Shown: one piece after another, positions 61,895 through 64,000 of the stretch
How the letters are laid out: each line of letters starts with the position of its first letter
Position numbering within the stretch: the stretch's first letter is position 1
Source of the DNA: Polydactylus sextarius
Lineage: Eukaryota; Chordata; Actinopteri; Polynemidae
Assembly (NCBI GenBank): GCA_016801845.1
Contig: CM028912.1
Span: forward strand, 2,438,001-2,502,000
Direction: 5' to 3'
Length of the DNA stretch: 64,000 nucleotides
Position numbers and translations under genes: made by a program
The notes under the pieces: generated by a model
Told to the model about the DNA's origin: nothing
Databases searched by the model: none
What the model saw: only the letters and a program-made list of their open reading frames with translations

Positions 61895-63640
61895 CACCAG
61901 AGAGAGGAGGTCCTGTTGAGCTCTTGCAGCTTTTAACCAAATGTTTCACTCAAACAGTTGATTTATCTGTTTCTTCTCTGCCGGCTCCTCCTACTGCTGC
62001 TTCACTTCTCCTGTGGTTGTTTTTCTCTCATCACGAAGATATTTGGTATTTCTTGGTATAATAAAGCATCTGAATGTCTCAGCGCACTAATTTTACTCAA
62101 GTGAAAAAACAATCTGGTCACCATAGGTTGAAATGACAACCCAGATATAACAAAATCAGTACAGGACAAATTTGGCAAAGTTTTGGTAGGATGTATGACC
62201 CTATATGGTCCAAATTAGGGCAAAACTCACCCAAAACCAATTATGGAAAACAAACAAAGTTTTTAAGTAGTGTGGTAAACCATAACTATGTCATAGTACA
62301 AGTAAAGGCCTTCACCCTGCTTCCTCTGTGACAAAATCCAAATGTCTGATGTCTGCCAGATGTCTGCCAGACTACAACCACAATCTTTGATATCTGGGAA
62401 GGACTGATGAAATAAAACTGATATTATTTAACTTACCTTATTAATTGTAAGATAAGATAGATTAACAACAACAGAGCCTAACTGGATTTGTCACCATCTT
62501 TATAGGTGTATATTTGGTACCATCAATAGATTAATGATCAGGGGTGAATGGAACAGCCGAAGAGTCAACTGATCACCATGAAGGTGTTGGATCAAATGTA
62601 AAAGGTGTAAAAGGCAGTTGGACAAACCAGATAAACCAATGTATGTAGTGTGGATTACTATTGATAATTTTTGTGTTATAAGCGAGTACAGGGTTGGGAT
62701 ACTCTGGTGTAGATCTCCCGGTCAAAAAATGCTACAAAGATTAAAATAAAATAAGTTCATAATTACCTTAATACACATTATTCCAGACAGCTAGAACTGG
62801 GCAATCCACTGGCAACCACCACTGGAGAGCAAAATGCCACCTCTTGCTTTCTCTATATGGTTAACAATAAAGTTAGCGCTTGCCAGTTAGCTTAATGTGT
62901 TAACTTTACAGATGGCAAAATATGTTGGTTTGTTGGTGAAATTTTATGCACTACTTTTGGTAATAATGCTATATGGAACAACAACTGTTAACTTAAGTCC
63001 AGTTTTACAGATTGTATCTGCTTAGCCACTTGAGCTACTTAGTTGATGTTAGCTCACTAGCTTTACTTACCTTAGAGCAGACATACGTATGCTTATTAAT
63101 CTTTGAGACGTTTAGCCGTGAGTAAAATCTCCCACACTCGTTTATCCATCGTCAGCATCTTTCCACTTGGGTTTTGGGCTTTGAAAAGGCAAAAAAAAAA
63201 TGACCCCTTCTAAACTGTTGGGGTACCCGGTGTCAGACTAAGCGCATGTTTTACCATATTGCCAACATTGCAAGGCTTGACAAGCGTCTTTTTCTTAGTT
63301 GCGGTTGCCAAGCTAGGATTGGACGAGGACCGTACGAGGGCGGGGATTTTTGAAAGGTCAATTGGTGACTGGACACCACCAGTATGTTGCTGGATAAAGG
63401 AAAATATTATTTGAGTAACTCCTGAACCTGGTCAAAGTGTTCAATGAGGAGGAGGCAGAGTATGAAGATGTATTATGATCATTATCATTGAGTTTGTTCA
63501 CATGTACCACTTTAATATGATTATAGACCAAATTGTATTCAAAATACCTCATGTATCCATGCCATCCAATCAGATTAAGCTCAGTCAGCTTGTGCTCATG
63601 AAGAAGTCAACAACACTGCGGTGCCTAGAGGAAAGAAATG
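61895..63640. other. T14 5' flank and distal spacer
   Basis: 61895-62620 is homologous to the T6 5' flank. From 62650 to 63640 I see no gene or known repeat. The block around 63170-63360 (aaaaaaaaa, then gtacccggtgtc and cgaggaccgtacgagggcgg) is less AT-rich. Confidence 0.45.
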
Positions 63641-63649
63641 TGTCACCCC

Positions 63650-64000
63650 CTGCTACCATCGAATATGCACACATCTTGGCCTGTTGATACCTGCAGCTGA
63701 GTCAGACATCCTATAGACCAACAAAGCAAAAAAAGGACTCTTTCAGCCTGATGACCTCTTCAACACTGTGTCTATCAGGGGGGTTCTTGGGTTGCCTCAA
63801 TCTATCCGCCCTCCTCCCCTGCCACCTAATCTAATTTACCATCATCTGGTGATCAGCTGTCATCTGATAGACCCAAGTAGTCAAGACAGATCAGCTGATA
63901 CAAACTCAGAGTTGATCACTGATCTTTGGCCCAATGGGTTCTAGCACCAACTACATTAAAGACCTGGCTACAGGGAAATCATGGTCTCCCTGTCTTGGGC
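63650..64000 (-). mobile_element. LINE-like fragment, second copy, cut by the window edge
   Basis: Homologous to 16400-16745 in the same orientation (shared gcctgttgatacct and tcagcctgatgacctc words). Here the reverse-transcriptase-adjacent part is absent. Confidence 0.45.

Overview
This window comes from a ray-finned fish, most likely a percomorph/neoteleost. It is AT-rich and intron-bearing, is littered with (TA)n and (CA)n microsatellites, and carries fish-type LTR and non-LTR retroelements. Its core is a head-to-tail cluster of fourteen trace amine-associated receptor (TAAR) genes, all on the minus strand. I number them T1 to T14 in window order. Each has the same structure. A short exon 1 holds the glycosylated N-terminus and TM1, a phase-2 GT-AG intron of 92-641 bp follows, and an 813-817 bp exon 2 holds TM2-TM7 and the tail. 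Thirteen are intact (325-329 aa); T3 has a 1-nt frameshift.

Layout by region. 0.6-12 kb: subclade A (T1-T4; ICL2 DPLHYHNKIT, introns 92-98 bp), with an insertion-like unassigned block at 2.3-5.4 kb between T1 and T2. 14-20 kb: subclade B (T5; ICL2 DPMHYTTKVT) and T6, a B/C mosaic; a CpG-rich candidate transcription unit lies at 17.4-18.5 kb. 23.9-31.6 kb: first subclade C genes (T7, T8; ICL2 DPLHYSIRIT), separated by a decayed gypsy fragment and LINE debris. 32.0-43.3 kb: a retroelement nest made of a composite Gmr1-like LTR element (5-bp target duplication, proline-tRNA-type primer site), a LINE piece and a BEL/Pao element. 44.0-59.4 kb: T9, then a young array of four ~3.15-3.18 kb units (T10-T13), each carrying the same 521-bp solo LTR; T12 and T13 encode identical proteins. 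60.8-61.9 kb: T14 (subclade B), whose exon 1 and 5' flank match T6.

Functionally the cluster is a set of candidate olfactory amine receptors expressed one per sensory neuron, as is known for TAARs. All keep Asp at 5.42 and the TAAR TM7 fingerprint. Position 3.32 varies: Asp in T4 and the T3 pseudogene, but Ser, Ala or Gly elsewhere. T1 has Asp at 7.43, T6 and T9 lack Pro5.50, and none has Trp6.48. The cluster therefore appears to diversify its ligand pocket while being homogenised by tandem duplication and gene conversion. Numbering by GPCR position (for example 5.42) was done by hand from conserved anchors. No tRNA, rRNA or CRISPR was seen.
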